Shown here: piece after piece, positions 33,861-45,800 of the stretch
Numbering within the stretch: position 1 is the stretch's first letter
Layout of the letters: each line of letters starts with the position of its first letter
From: Anaeramoeba flamelloides
Taxonomy: Eukaryota > Metamonada > Anaeramoebidae
Direction: 5' to 3'
DNA: 64,000 nucleotides
NCBI GenBank assembly: GCA_027625915.1
Contig: JANTQA010000070.1
Location: 14,327,001 to 14,391,000, forward strand
Translations under genes and position numbers: made by a program
Notes under the pieces: generated by a model
What the model was told of the DNA's origin: nothing
Database searches by the model: none
The model's input: only the letters and a program-made list of their open reading frames with translations

Positions 33861-34820
33861 TGTGAATCAATGTTAGTTCAAATACTCTTTTTTATTATTG
33901 TTTTCAAAAAAATCAAAAAAAAAAATCCAACATTTTAAGAAAAAAAAAAAAAGAACAATACTTAATTTTGAATGTAAATTGATTTGAATTATACTTTTGA
34001 ATATAATTGTGTTTCGAAGTTTTACCTTTATCACTTTTTTAGATCTTTTTAGATTTTTTTTCTCATTTTTTTCTAACTGAATCCTCTTTAAAAGAAAAAT
34101 CTAACACACAAATATATTTTTTTTGTATTTTATTATAGAAAATGTGTGTATTGAATTAAATTTTGATATAATTGAATATTTAATGAAATAAAAGAATTTC
34201 AATCAAAAAAAAAAAAAAAAAAAAAAAAATTGGATTTAGCTATAATTAAATTTGAAAATGTAAAACAAGAAAAAGAGATATTTTGATTTTTTGGATTACG
34301 ATTACAAAATTGGAAAGATCTATAGGTTTATAATTTTTTAATGTATTAAAAAAGATAAAAAAATGATTTTTTTAATAACCATTTTAAAGAGTAAGTTGCT
34401 TCATATATCTTAAATAAATTCACAAAAGTAGTTTTAATTTATAATTCATAACTATAATAATTTAATGTTCTGGAATTATTAATATCTTATAATGTAAATC
34501 GGAATAAAAGTTTAAAAGAATGTCTTTTAAAGGAAATACAAAATACCATACTTCAAGATTTTATTGAAAATTAAAAAAAACCTTTATTAATCCTCAAACT
34601 TTTTTACATTCTTGAATAAAACAAGAAAAAATTAACAAATTTATTTTTTTACCTCTTCTTCAATTTATTTTCCACTTTAAGTTTCTAGATATATATATAT
34701 ATAATTGTGACTTAAACTCTCTTATATTTAAAAATAAACTTTAAATAAGAGTACATAGATGATTTTGATTTTCAAACCTTTTGAAAGGAAAGTTTGAATT
34801 TGGATTGAACAAAATTTTTT
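33861..34820. other. AT-rich stretch without a gene
   Basis: An A-run of over 20 at about 34205-34229 and a short (AT)n at 34690-34703. Nothing else recognised. Confidence 0.5.
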
Positions 34821-35250
34821 TTCCATAAGGTATTTCACATGTGGGAAAAGTGATGTCTTAATATGTTAAATTTTTGACTAAATTTTTCATTTTTCCAAAA
34901 ACTTTCAAACTTTTTCAATGATCCCCAACGATGAAGGTTTTTTCAGGCGACTTGGGGATTCTATGAGCTAAAAAAATCGATTTAATAATTGAATAAAAAT
35001 ATTTGAGGAAGTAAACCGAAATTTAAAAATCGAAATAATTTTTAGGAATCATAACACAAAAACGACCCCAAATATTTTTATTCTTTCATTAAATTGTTTG
35101 TTATGATATTAGAAACCTCATATTTGTAAACAAGATACCTTCCAAGTTGTTATACATAGGAAAAGTTTTATATTTTTAGGAAAAAAGACAAATTCAGTAA
35201 AAAAACTTAATATATTAAGACATCACTTTGTGCATAAGTATTTTCCAAAA
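34821..35250. repeat. Foldback element of about 430 bp
   Basis: The left arm (to about 34897) includes AAGTGATGTCTTAATATGTT; the right arm (from about 35178) includes its complement AATATATTAAGACATCACTT. Ends read TTCCATAAGGTATTTC and, facing, ATAAGTATTTTCC. Inside is a small hairpin, GATCCCCAA facing TTGGGGATT. No coding frame. Confidence 0.65.
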
Positions 35251-35912
35251 AATAAATCAAATTTTATATTTTAACAAGATCCCTTGGCTCAACAATCTTA
35301 GAAGTGTATAAATATAAAGGTGTGTAATAAAATAATATTCATTTGTCAAACAAATTGGATATTCCTTAATATTTAAAAATGCTTGTTTCCAATTACTGAA
35401 CAATCTTTAACTTGTTTTACTTTTTACGAAATTAGGTACACATTGATAATGATATTTTAATTTCTAATTTCAATTAAAGATCAAAGAAAAATTACTGATA
35501 TTTTTCATTCTCAAAAAAAAAAAAATATTTTACTTTTTCCTATTTGATAAAAAATAAAGAATAAAACCTCTCAAAAATTCTAAATTAACACTCCTTAAAC
35601 CTAAAAAATAAATCCTATTTGTCTGAAAACAGTAACAAAACCAGAAATTTTTTGGAAAAAGATTGGTTGGATTCAATATTGCGAATATTAACAAATATCT
35701 CTCAATTTCATTTTTTTTAATTCTTTAATAGAATCATTTCAAAAGTAGTCACCAAAAAATTTTCTTTAACTTAGAAAACCAAAATCAAGATATTTCAAAT
35801 TTCTTGTTGAGATCTTGTCTTTTTACAAAAATACCATTCACTGCAAATAACCTCGTCAATTAGCGAGAACACTCAAAAAAAAAAAAAAAAAGAAAATAAC
35901 ATTTAATCAAAA
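35251..35912. other. Upstream region of the RCC1 gene
   Basis: AT-rich, ending in an A-run (35875-35891) and an A-rich leader before the ATG. No promoter motif I can defend. Confidence 0.4.
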
Positions 35913-38084
35913 ATGACAAATGTTTTAGCCTTTGGAAAAAATGGAGGAGGCTTGTTAGGAACTAGGCCAGAAATCTATGAAGCAGATAAGCCGATCTCGT
36001 GTGAACTTTTCAAGCCATTGAAGGTGACCACGATTTGCAAGTCTGTCAACGCGACGACGATTGTGGACTCGAAGGGCACGCTTTACCAGTTAAATTCAGG
36101 TTCTGATCAGTTGATTAGGTTTTCAACCGAGCCCATTCAGTCCTTGGTTTGTGGTACGTATCACTTTGTCGCGCTGTCGAGGGGCTACAAGGTCTATACC
36201 TGGGCCACGGAAGAATCTGTTGGATCCTATGGGCAATTAGGGAATGGGCTGACTGTGAGCCACTCTTCGCCCAAAATGATCAACCCGATGTTTTTTGGAA
36301 ACAAGGACATCATCGATATCGGGTGCTCGTTGTATTGCACCTTTGTGTTGGCGCTTGACGGCACGTTGTTTTCGTTTGGTAAAAACCAATATGCGGATTT
36401 AGGCGTTGGCGATCGGAAGGATCGTAACGTACCAACGAAGGTGTCCCATAGCGTTTCGAGGATCTTTATCGGCTTTAGCCACCACGCCTTTTTCTTGGGC
36501 AACAAGGGAAGGGTCTTTGGGTGGGGCAGAAATGGGTGGGGGCAGCTGGGCCTGAATGAGAAGACTGATTGCAAGGAGCGTCCCACAGAGGTTGAATTTT
36601 TCGGTGACAAGGAGCTCAAAGAGATCACTGTCACGTACAACTCGACAGTTGCGCTCACCAAGGACGGCAGTTTGTATTCCACGGGTGGCTACTACAACAA
36701 CGGGCACAAAAAAACGATCTGTTCGTTTGAAAAGTTGACCTTTTTCGACGACAAGCCGATCTTACAGTACGACTCCGGAAGAAACTTCACAATCGTCGTC
36801 ACAAACGATCTTCAAATATACATCTTCGGCCAAAAGGGTGACTTTAACGTTTACGGCCAGACAGAAGTTATTATAAAGGCGCCCTTTGACCTCTCGACAA
36901 CCTCCGAGAATTTTAATTTAGTCTGCGGAAGAGACTTTTCTTGCTTTATCATCCAGGATGACTCATCGCGTGGGAAGTGGAAACGAATCGGTTCCTTCCA
37001 GGAGCTGTATCCGATCATTCGGCAATCTGCGCGAAAGGGTTCGCTCAAAGAATTGGAATCCTTTCAAAACCAATTAAATTTAATTGACCAAAACGATGAA
37101 GAAAATAAAATCATTAATAATGAAAGCACGCAAGTTTCCAAAAACAGAATCCAAATTTCAATAAAAGAAGAAATCGAGAAGGAAATAGAAGAAAAGAAAG
37201 AAAAGAAGAAAAGAAGAAATAGAATGAAAATTAACTTTGGGAGTTCCATCATCAAAAAAAGAAAAGATGAGTTTGTCCTCCCAAAGTTATTTGGCGTGTC
37301 CGATCAAAAGACCTTAGTAAAATCAATGTTCATTGAAAACGATGAAATTAAGTTTCTTAAATTGTCCAAAAATGGCTTTGATATTGCAACACTGACAACA
37401 TTAAGCAAACGGATCGGAGACATCCCCAACGAAATAAGGCTTGCACCACAAAGAGTGTTCAAATGCTACGCGATCGGTATTTTTTTATATATCGTTTTAG
37501 TGTCGCCTTTTAATTTGTGTAGAATAGAATTGTTATCGGAAGAGTTTGATCTTGAATTTTATCAAAAAAAATCCAATTTAATAAGAGAAGAACAAGAAAT
37601 AACAAATGTGCTCTTTAGGAATTCTTGCAACGACTTTGTAATATTAACTCGATCTGGCGAACACTATTCAATCGAGATCGAAAAAAAGACGATCAGGAAA
37701 ATTCAACTTGGTCACTCAATTAAAACAATACCAGGGTTGGCCACAATCAATTCAAGTGACGAAATAATTATTAAAAACCAAAATGGCATTTTCCTTTTTG
37801 GTAAATACGAAATACCCGAACATTTGAATGTCTATGGCAATTCAAGCCCTGTGTTCAGCAAAGAAAGAGAGGACTCCGTATTCTTCTACATTAAGGACAA
37901 AATTTGCTTAATACAACACCCAAAGGAATTCTGGATACTTGATTGTTTAAATAATAAATGGAAATTGTTCCCGGCCTACAGATTGGAACATTCAGAATCA
38001 GTCGTTTCGATAGGTAATTCTTTGTTTTTAATGAACAGTAATACAAAAATATTTGAAATCCCAATTCCTGATTTTGAAAAATAG
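35913..38084 (+). CDS. RCC1-repeat (regulator of chromosome condensation-like) protein, 723 residues
   Basis: An intronless frame from ATG to TAG. The first 330 or so residues carry RCC1-type propeller repeats: VLAFGKNGGGLLG, GSYGQLGNGLTVSHSSPKMI, DGTLFSFGKNQYADLGVGD, KGRVFGWGRNGWGQLGL and DGSLYSTGG, each with the Gly-rich turn plus a flanking 'C/HxxAL'-type strand (CGTYHFVALS, CTFVLALDG, NSTVALTKDG). A charged helix (EKEIEEKKEKKKRRNRMK) follows near 420-445. The final 270 residues are a beta-rich region I do not recognise, possibly a second, worn propeller. Such proteins often scaffold or act as GEFs; no function can be fixed here, and no BTB domain is visible. Codons in about 35990-37050 are much more G/C-ending than those after it. 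Confidence 0.85.
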   Translation: MTNVLAFGKNGGGLLGTRPEIYEADKPISCELFKPLKVTTICKSVNATTIVDSKGTLYQLNSGSDQLIRFSTEPIQSLVCGTYHFVALSRGYKVYTWATEESVGSYGQLGNGLTVSHSSPKMINPMFFGNKDIIDIGCSLYCTFVLALDGTLFSFGKNQYADLGVGDRKDRNVPTKVSHSVSRIFIGFSHHAFFLGNKGRVFGWGRNGWGQLGLNEKTDCKERPTEVEFFGDKELKEITVTYNSTVALTKDGSLYSTGGYYNNGHKKTICSFEKLTFFDDKPILQYDSGRNFTIVVTNDLQIYIFGQKGDFNVYGQTEVIIKAPFDLSTTSENFNLVCGRDFSCFIIQDDSSRGKWKRIGSFQELYPIIRQSARKGSLKELESFQNQLNLIDQNDEENKIINNESTQVSKNRIQISIKEEIEKEIEEKKEKKKRRNRMKINFGSSIIKKRKDEFVLPKLFGVSDQKTLVKSMFIENDEIKFLKLSKNGFDIATLTTLSKRIGDIPNEIRLAPQRVFKCYAIGIFLYIVLVSPFNLCRIELLSEEFDLEFYQKKSNLIREEQEITNVLFRNSCNDFVILTRSGEHYSIEIEKKTIRKIQLGHSIKTIPGLATINSSDEIIIKNQNGIFLFGKYEIPEHLNVYGNSSPVFSKEREDSVFFYIKDKICLIQHPKEFWILDCLNNKWKLFPAYRLEHSESVVSIGNSLFLMNSNTKIFEIPIPDFEK

Positions 38085-38087
38085 ATA

Positions 38088-38350
38088 TTTCTTTATCTTT
38101 ATCTTTCTTTTTCTCTTTCTCTTTATCTTCTTTTTGTCTTTCTCTTTTGTTTTTTTTATTTTCCATTATTTTGATCTTTTTCCTTTTCTTCTTTCCCTTT
38201 CTTTTTCTTTTTCTCTTTCTTTTTCTCTTTCTCTTTCTCTTTCTTTTTCTTTTTCTCTTTCTCTTTCTCTTTCTCTTTCTCTTTCTCTTACTCTTACTCT
38301 TACTCTTACTCTTACTCTTTCTCTTACTCTTCTTTTTGTCTTTATCTTTA
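38088..38350. repeat. CTTTCT/CTTACT microsatellite just past the RCC1 stop
   Basis: About 260 bp of hexamer-like CTTTCT, CTTTTT and, at 38287-38325, CTTACT units. On the minus strand it translates as Lys/Arg/Ser repeats and gives a 180-codon frame reaching back over the RCC1 C-terminus. I treat that frame as a by-product. Confidence 0.85.
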
Positions 38351-39460
38351 TCCTGATTTGAAGATGCCATATAAAAAATATAAAAGTAGAAATTAAATAT
38401 ATAGATATAAATTAAGATCAATTTTTTGATCATTTTTAATCATTAATTTATTCATTTATTTGTTCTTTCATTAAGATTTAAAGTTTTTTGTCTCTTAAAA
38501 ACAATTCAAACGAGAATTTGGTTTTATAAATAACTGTCGTTATTTGAATTGAATTTGTGAAAATAAGTAATATATTTTTATTGATAGGCTGATATTTTTA
38601 TCACCCAGAATGAAAAATCATATTTCTCATTTTTGAAACCATGGATCAAATTGCGTGAGTTAATATTTTTTGAAATAATGAGGATCTTTGATGATTAAAA
38701 ATTAATTCAAAAAAAATAATAAGAAAATATAATTAATTCTTTCATGTTTTTTTTTTTTTTTTCATTCTTTTTTTTTAGATTATGAAAGCTAGATAAATTT
38801 TTAACTTCTAATAAAATAATTAAAAGTAATTACTCTCAATTGAACAATTATAACTTTATCTAAATTACAGCATCTTTTTAAAAAGTTATTTTCTTCGAAT
38901 TCTTTAAACTCTCAAAAATAATAAAATTGTTCAATAACAACACCTTTTGTATTCTATTTTTATAAAAAAATAATAATAACTGGTTAATTAAGATCTAGGG
39001 AAAATTCATATTTCTTCTCTACTTCTTTCTATTCTATTTTTTATTTTTTGAGAGTTTAACAAACAACTCAAATATTTATTTCTCAAAGATAGAGGGAGAG
39101 AGAAAAATTCAATAATATTCATAATCAGCTGAGTATTATCTCACAAAAGTATTTTTTTAGAAATAACCAATGTAAATATTCCTCAAAATTGGTTATTTTT
39201 TATCATTTTTTAGCTTTGATTTCAAAAAAAAAAATAACATCAGTTATATTTTTCTTAAATTTTTTTTTGTAATATTTATTTAGAAGATTTTTATATACTC
39301 AATTAACCTCAAATCCATAAATCTAAAACAAAATTTTGGATTTATTTCGAACTTTTATGTTGTTGCTTTGAGATTTTCTAGGTACATTAGATATTTAAAA
39401 TACTTTCTTTATAAACCCAATTTTAAAAATTGTGACTATCCTGAAATAATAAATTGGAAT

Positions 39461-39461
39461 A

Positions 39462-39493
<32 letters not shown>
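39461..39493. repeat. (AT)n microsatellite
   Basis: An uninterrupted alternating AT tract after TATATATGT. Confidence 0.85.
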
Positions 39494-39494
<1 letters not shown>

Positions 39495-39817
39495 CCTTTA
39501 GTATTCAAGAACAACAAATAATTAAATTTGATTTGTTATTAACTTTTAAATATTTCAAAATATATATAATCCTGATATTTTAAAAATTAAAAACAAATAT
39601 TAAAACCAAAAAAAAAAAAAAAATGAGTAACAATTTTTTAAACAAACATTACATATTTTTTATTACTGAACTTTAACTGAAAATAAGTTTCACGTGAAGA
39701 TTTTTTACTAATAATTAAATTCATTTTCAAGGATATTACATAGTCTCAATTTTCATAATGATTATTTGTCTTTTCAAAGATCTTTTTTTTTTCCCACATG
39801 ATCGTTTGTAAAAAAAA

Positions 39818-39900
39818 GAAGAAGAAGAAGAAAGAAGAAGAAGAAGAAGAAGAAGAAGAAAGAAGAAGAAGAAAAAGAAAAAGAAAAAGAGAAGGAAAAA
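39818..39900. repeat. (GAA)n microsatellite
   Basis: Mostly AAG/GAA triplets with occasional extra A, passing into GAAAAA units. Confidence 0.85.
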
Positions 39901-42859
39901 TTAAAAACAAAATTAAAGAAAAAAATTTTCAAAAAAAAAAAGAAAAAGAAAGACAAAAATAAAAGTAAAAACAAAAATTTCAATATAATTTTGAAAAATC
40001 AAAAAAAAAAAAGTAAAATTAGAAAAAATGATTCTGATCTAAAAATATTAAAAATATTTTATTTTGATAAGAATACAGGATAAACCCTCAAAAAAAACTT
40101 TCAATTAAATGATAAAGTGAGTTGTATTTTTGAAAAATAGTTTATTTTCTTTAATAAAAATTAATTTTCAAAAAAAAAATAAACATACAGAAATATTTTT
40201 GAAAATGTAAATAAAAAATAATATACAGCGAGTAAAACTTTTAATGTATAGAATTTTAAAGGTAATATATTTTATAAAAAATCCTACTTTATAAATAACG
40301 GCCATTCCAAAACTTGCTCTTCTGAAGAATTATTTGATTAATTTGCTTTTATACGGAGTTTTAGTGAATATACTGTAAAATAGTAATATTTTTTTATTTT
40401 GTTCTGGGTAATAATAAAAAAATTATAATAAATTGATTGTGAATTCGTAAAAAAAGTATTTCATCATGAAAATAAAAAATAAATAAAAATCTGTTTCAAA
40501 TAAACTCCATTTCACTCAAAGTGAACCTGTTGAAAATGAAAAAGTCACTTTATTTTAAAGAATAAACAAAATTTAGATTGTTTAGAAATACAAGAAATAA
40601 TAAACTCCATATTCTAGTCGATAATCATAAAAGAAAAGCCCGAACAAACAATAAATTTAAAAAAAAAAAAAAAAAATGTTTAAAAATTTTTTGTTCCCCT
40701 ATAATTGGAAGGTCTCTTGTACAAAAGTCTCAATTTCTTGAGGAAATTAAACTTGTTGAAATAAAATTTTTTATGTGTAAATTTATGAATTTTAAGAAAA
40801 TATAGAGAAAATAACTTATCTTTAATGCTAATTTGAATTTCCAAACATTTTTTTTTTTGAATTTGACTTTTTTTAAAAAAAAAATAGTAAAAAAAAAAGT
40901 AAAAAGTAAAAAAGAAAATTATTCTAAAAAAGGAAAAAATACTGATTTTGATCTAAAAATTGTAATTTTATTTAGAGTAGAATAATGAATTATAGCCCAT
41001 TTATTGTGTTCTATTTCTTCAAAAAGTAGAACTATTTTGACCAACAAAGGGTTTACTGTCTATCTTTTAATACTAGTTTCTGATATAAATTCGTGTTTTT
41101 AAACATTTGATCCATTTTTCAGATTTTTTAAAAGTTCCAAATCTGACCCATTTCTTATTTATTTCAGAAAAAAAATTTTTCATTGTAGAAGAAAGAAATC
41201 TTATTGTTTCTGAAAAAGAAGTGAACAAAAATACACCTCAAGATCAAAACACAAAGTTTTAAAATAATTATATATAAATAATACTTAATTTCAAAAAAAT
41301 TACAATATTTATTTTAAACTTGAAAAAAATAGAGTTTCTTTCTGAAAAAAACAGTTCAGATCAATTTTTTTTTCATTTCCTAAAACAAAAAAATTGGAGA
41401 AAAAGTCAACAAATCATTAAATTAAAAATTCACCAAAATACCTTTTTAAAACCGATTAAATTCAACTTTAAACCAAAATAAATACTTTTTAGTGATTTTT
41501 TCTAATCAGAATTAATAATAAAATCCTCAACATTTTGGGTGTTTAGTCATTAACAACACAAGGATTAAAATTATGAATAGCTTTTTCTATTATTTTTTAA
41601 ATATAATACAATTTCAAAAAATATAATTTATTCGAATAAAATAATTCTAATAAAAAAAAAAAAAAAAATATTATCAACGAACTTATTTATAAAATACAAA
41701 CAATTCATTATTTATACTCTTTATTATTTGGCAAAGAAATATTGAATAATCTTTTAGGATTTCAAGAAATTTCATAAAGACATATCAATAAAATAAAAAA
41801 ACATTTTGTTCTGATCTTTACAGATTCAATATTTGGTTAATTTTTCTTGTATTTTTTAAATAAAATTAAAGTTTCAATGTTATTTGTTCAAACAAAATAT
41901 TAGAAATTAATAAAAGTGAGATTTCGGAAAGATAACAAGGTCATTGTAAATTTTTCTTTTTATTTTTTCAAAATTGAAAAATCCAAACCAAGATAAAAGG
42001 ATCTAGATCTTTTGACTCGAAATTTAATTGGAAAAAATGAATTATTCTAAAAAAAAATAATTCTTTTCTCTAAAGTTGATTAATGAATTTGTTTATTGAG
42101 ATTTAATTTGAAATATTGTGTAAATAATAACTCAAGTACCCTTGGGATTAAAAATAAATAAGAGTTATGAGTTACTTAAATATTTTTTACCTTCTATTAA
42201 TTTCAAAATAAAAAGACCAACATTATATTTCAGATATCCTAAAAAATCACCCCTCTATCAAGAATTAAAATAAATCAACAAAGAAGCCAAAATTCTAAAA
42301 GTTGAATTAATAATTTAAGCAACTTTTAAGAATCTAAATTTCAAATTGTCAAAACATTTATTTAAAACTCTTTTTATAGAAAGCTGAATGAAAATTCTAT
42401 TTGATTTATTTTGAAAAAAATAGGAAAGTGTCCTATTCAAAAAACACCAATCAAACTCTGTTTGAATTCACAATTCAATTTCTGAAAAATTTTTATAATA
42501 ATTTGTAAAATATTGAAATTCTGATAAATAACTGATTTTTGGAAATTTTGATATTAAATTTGTAAAGAAGTAGATCTATCCTTTTAAAACAATACCAGAG
42601 TGATATTTCTAAAAGTTACTAATTTATTAAATCTAACATTTTTTTAAGACAAAACAAAACCAAAATTTCCAAGTTTGACAATAACTACTAACAAAAAATT
42701 TGTTGATATTTCAGAAGGCCTGAAACAGGACTAAAAAAAAACAAAGAAATTAGTATTAGATTTTTAAAAGATTACGTATCATTTTTTGAATTTTACTTTT
42801 TTCCTTTCTTCTAAATTGTCTCTTTTTGATTTTTGTTAAATCTTGAAATCATTTGAAGA

Positions 42860-45800
42860 ATGGAATCACGTATACCAGTCAGAGAAGGAATAAGCAGTTT
42901 ACTGTTTGGGTTTTATACTCCAAAGGAAATACACAAAATGAGTGTATGTGAAATCACATCTGATGAAGCATTTGATCAGCTTAATAGACCAATTAAAAAC
43001 GGATTATATGATCCTAGAATGGGTAGCACAGATCGTTTTGGTGTTTGTCATACTTGTAAACTTACAGCAAACCATTGTCCTGGTCACATTGGTATGACAT
43101 TTCTTTTTCTTTATTTTTATTTTTTTTTTTTTAAAGCTGTATTACATAATCGTTTGACCAAAAAAAAAAATTAAAAAAAAAACTTTTTTCTTTATTTTTT
43201 TGCCTTTTGTGATTAATTTTTGGGTGTTGTATTTTAAGTGTCACAATTTTTAATATTTTTCAGGAAGATTCTTATTTTTGAAATGACATCTCAAATACAA
43301 AAAGAGCTTTTTTATTTTTTTTTAGTTATTTTTTATTTTTTTTTTCGATTTAAATAATGCAATATTTGCTTTTTGGTAATAAACAACTCAAAGAGTAACG
43401 TCTCATTATTAAGTCAATATCACAAACCAGAATAAATTGTATTTTTTTTTTATATTCTAAAGTCACGTAAAGATCCATTGAATAAAAGAAAATTAAAGCA
43501 CAATTGTCAAAAACAAAACAAGAAAAAAGTGTCCACCCACAAAAAGGGCTTGTTAAAAAAGTGAATAAACGTAACAAACTTTTAACTTCATTTTTACATA
43601 TTTTTCTTTTAACAACAAGAGCTTTCAGATTACAATAGGTTGTAATTTGTCATTCTTTTTGAAAAAGAAAAAGAAAAAGGAAAATTAAGTGAAAATTTTT
43701 TTCCAACAATTACACAAATATTAATAGAAAAAGGTTCCAAAAGTATTTCTCAAGCAGTTGACACAAAAAACGTAAAATAGAAAATGGTTTGAAAGATACT
43801 AGATGTTTCAACAAGAACTTTTGAAGTTTTTTTGTCGGCTTGTCAAATTAACAATTCTCCAAAAAAAAAAAAAAAAATTAGTTTTGATAGATTGCTGTCA
43901 AATGGAAGAAAAAAGGCAAAATAGAAAATGGTTTGAAAACTACTTGCTTTTTCAACAAGAACTTGAAGTAATTTTTTGAAGGATTTGAAGAAATTAGATT
44001 TTAATGTCACAGCCGCTTTAACAGAGCGAGTACTAAAAGTTATAAAAAGTGCTTTCTCAAACGATTTGGATGACCATTTTAATCTGTTTGAAAAACACTT
44101 TGTAAAACTTTTGATACACACTTTTTTAAAATAACTGTTTGAAGAAAATTGTTACTTTTTTTTTTTTTTTTTTGTATTTTTTCTCAACCAACCAAAAAAA
44201 AAAAATAAAAAAGAATCAATAATCAAGAATCAAGAATCAAGAATCAAGAATCAATATTAACCAATAACTAATAACAAATGACAAATTCTAATAAATAACA
44301 AATAAAAAATACCAAATAGGACATATTGATTTATTTTTACCAGTTTATCATCCATTATTTTTTGGAACTCTTTGTAAACTTTTGACATGTAAATGTTTAT
44401 CGTGTCATAGATTTAAATTAAATCCAATTCATTTGAAAATTATTAAAGCAAAGTTTAAATTAATTGCACTTGGGTTAATTGATGAAATACACAAACTAGA
44501 AGAACTGGATTTTTACAAACTATTTCTCTCTAAAGAAGACCAACTTGAATTAGAGACTTTAGAAAATGACGCTCTTTATGAAGACAATGGAGAAGATCAA
44601 GATGAAGATGAGGATAAGAAGAAAAAGAAAAAGAAGAAAAATAAAAAGAAAAAGAAACACAAAAAGCACAAGAAACAACAACAACAACAACAAAAGGGAT
44701 CTTTAAAAAATAAAGGAAGAGGTATTGAAGAGATGAACATTAGTAATATGAGTGAGTTAGATGTGCAAAGATCATTTGATCTGGTTGATTTAACAATGAA
44801 AACAATTTTAAAAAAATATGGAAAGACAAGATATTTAGAAAAGTTTCCTGTCTTTTTTGATAATACCTCTCGAGTGGGTATTTACCGAAGAAAATTTTTA
44901 TCAAATACCTTGACTCAAATTAAGAATTGTACAACTTGTAAAAATTGTCAAGCACCAGCACCAAAATTTAAATTTGATAAAAAAGGGAAAGTTTTTGTTT
45001 TACCGTTTGCAGAAAATCAAAAAAAACGGATTCGACAATTGCAAATTGAGTATAAAAATATTTTAAATATGAAAGGCAAAGATAGCAATGTCCCACAAGT
45101 TGATTTGACCTTTGAGGAACTAGATTATAATTCGAGGAAACGAAAATCATTAAAGGAAAAAAATGAGAGTCGATTTGCAACCACGGCAAAATATTTAACC
45201 CCCTTAGAAGTGGAAGAACATATTAAATTATTATGGAGCAAAGAAAGGGATGTCTTTGAATTATTTTATCGAATAATCCGATTAAGGCATAATAATAATG
45301 ATGACAATAGTAATTACAATAATAAGAAATTTGAAACATTTAGTGATCCAGCATTATTCTTTTTAACAGTTTTACCAGTGCCACCACCAAAATTCAGGCC
45401 ACCTCGTGTTTTAGATACAGCAGTTATGGAGCATAGCCAGAATTTACAATATGCGTTTGTTGTTCAAATGAATCATGCAATTTTGATTGATCATCAAAAA
45501 AAAAAAGAAATTGATCAAATCGATAAAAAATCAAGATTAAATATTGAAAATAGCAAAGAAAAGAAAAACGATGATGATGATGATGAAGAAGCAAAGAACA
45601 ATGAAAAGAAAGAAAAGACACAACAAGAAAAAATTTCGAGTTCAATTGATTCCTGGCTAAGACTTCAAACAGCTGTCAATAGGCTGTTTGACAATACCAT
45701 TTCCTTTGATGCGCAGGGCACTCAGGGTATTAGGCAATTGATGGAAAAAAAGCAGGGGCTATTTAGAAGAAATATGATGGGTAAAAGGGTCAATTATGCA

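Larger units (their letters stand above)
38434..42859. other. 4.4-kb gene-free AT-rich stretch
   Basis: No supported gene. It holds (AT)n at about 39461-39493, a GAA tract at about 39818-39900, and weak dispersed similarity at about 40020-40160 and 40930-41050 to other intergenic parts of the window. Open frames at 39368-39583 and 40578-40805 show no family features. Confidence 0.5.

Noticed and set aside
37891-38433. 180-codon minus-strand frame starting MASSNQDKDKDKKKSK across the RCC1 3' end
   Set aside because: It is the complement of the CTTTCT microsatellite joined to the antisense of the RCC1 C-terminus. It has a tidy ATG but no independent coding signal.
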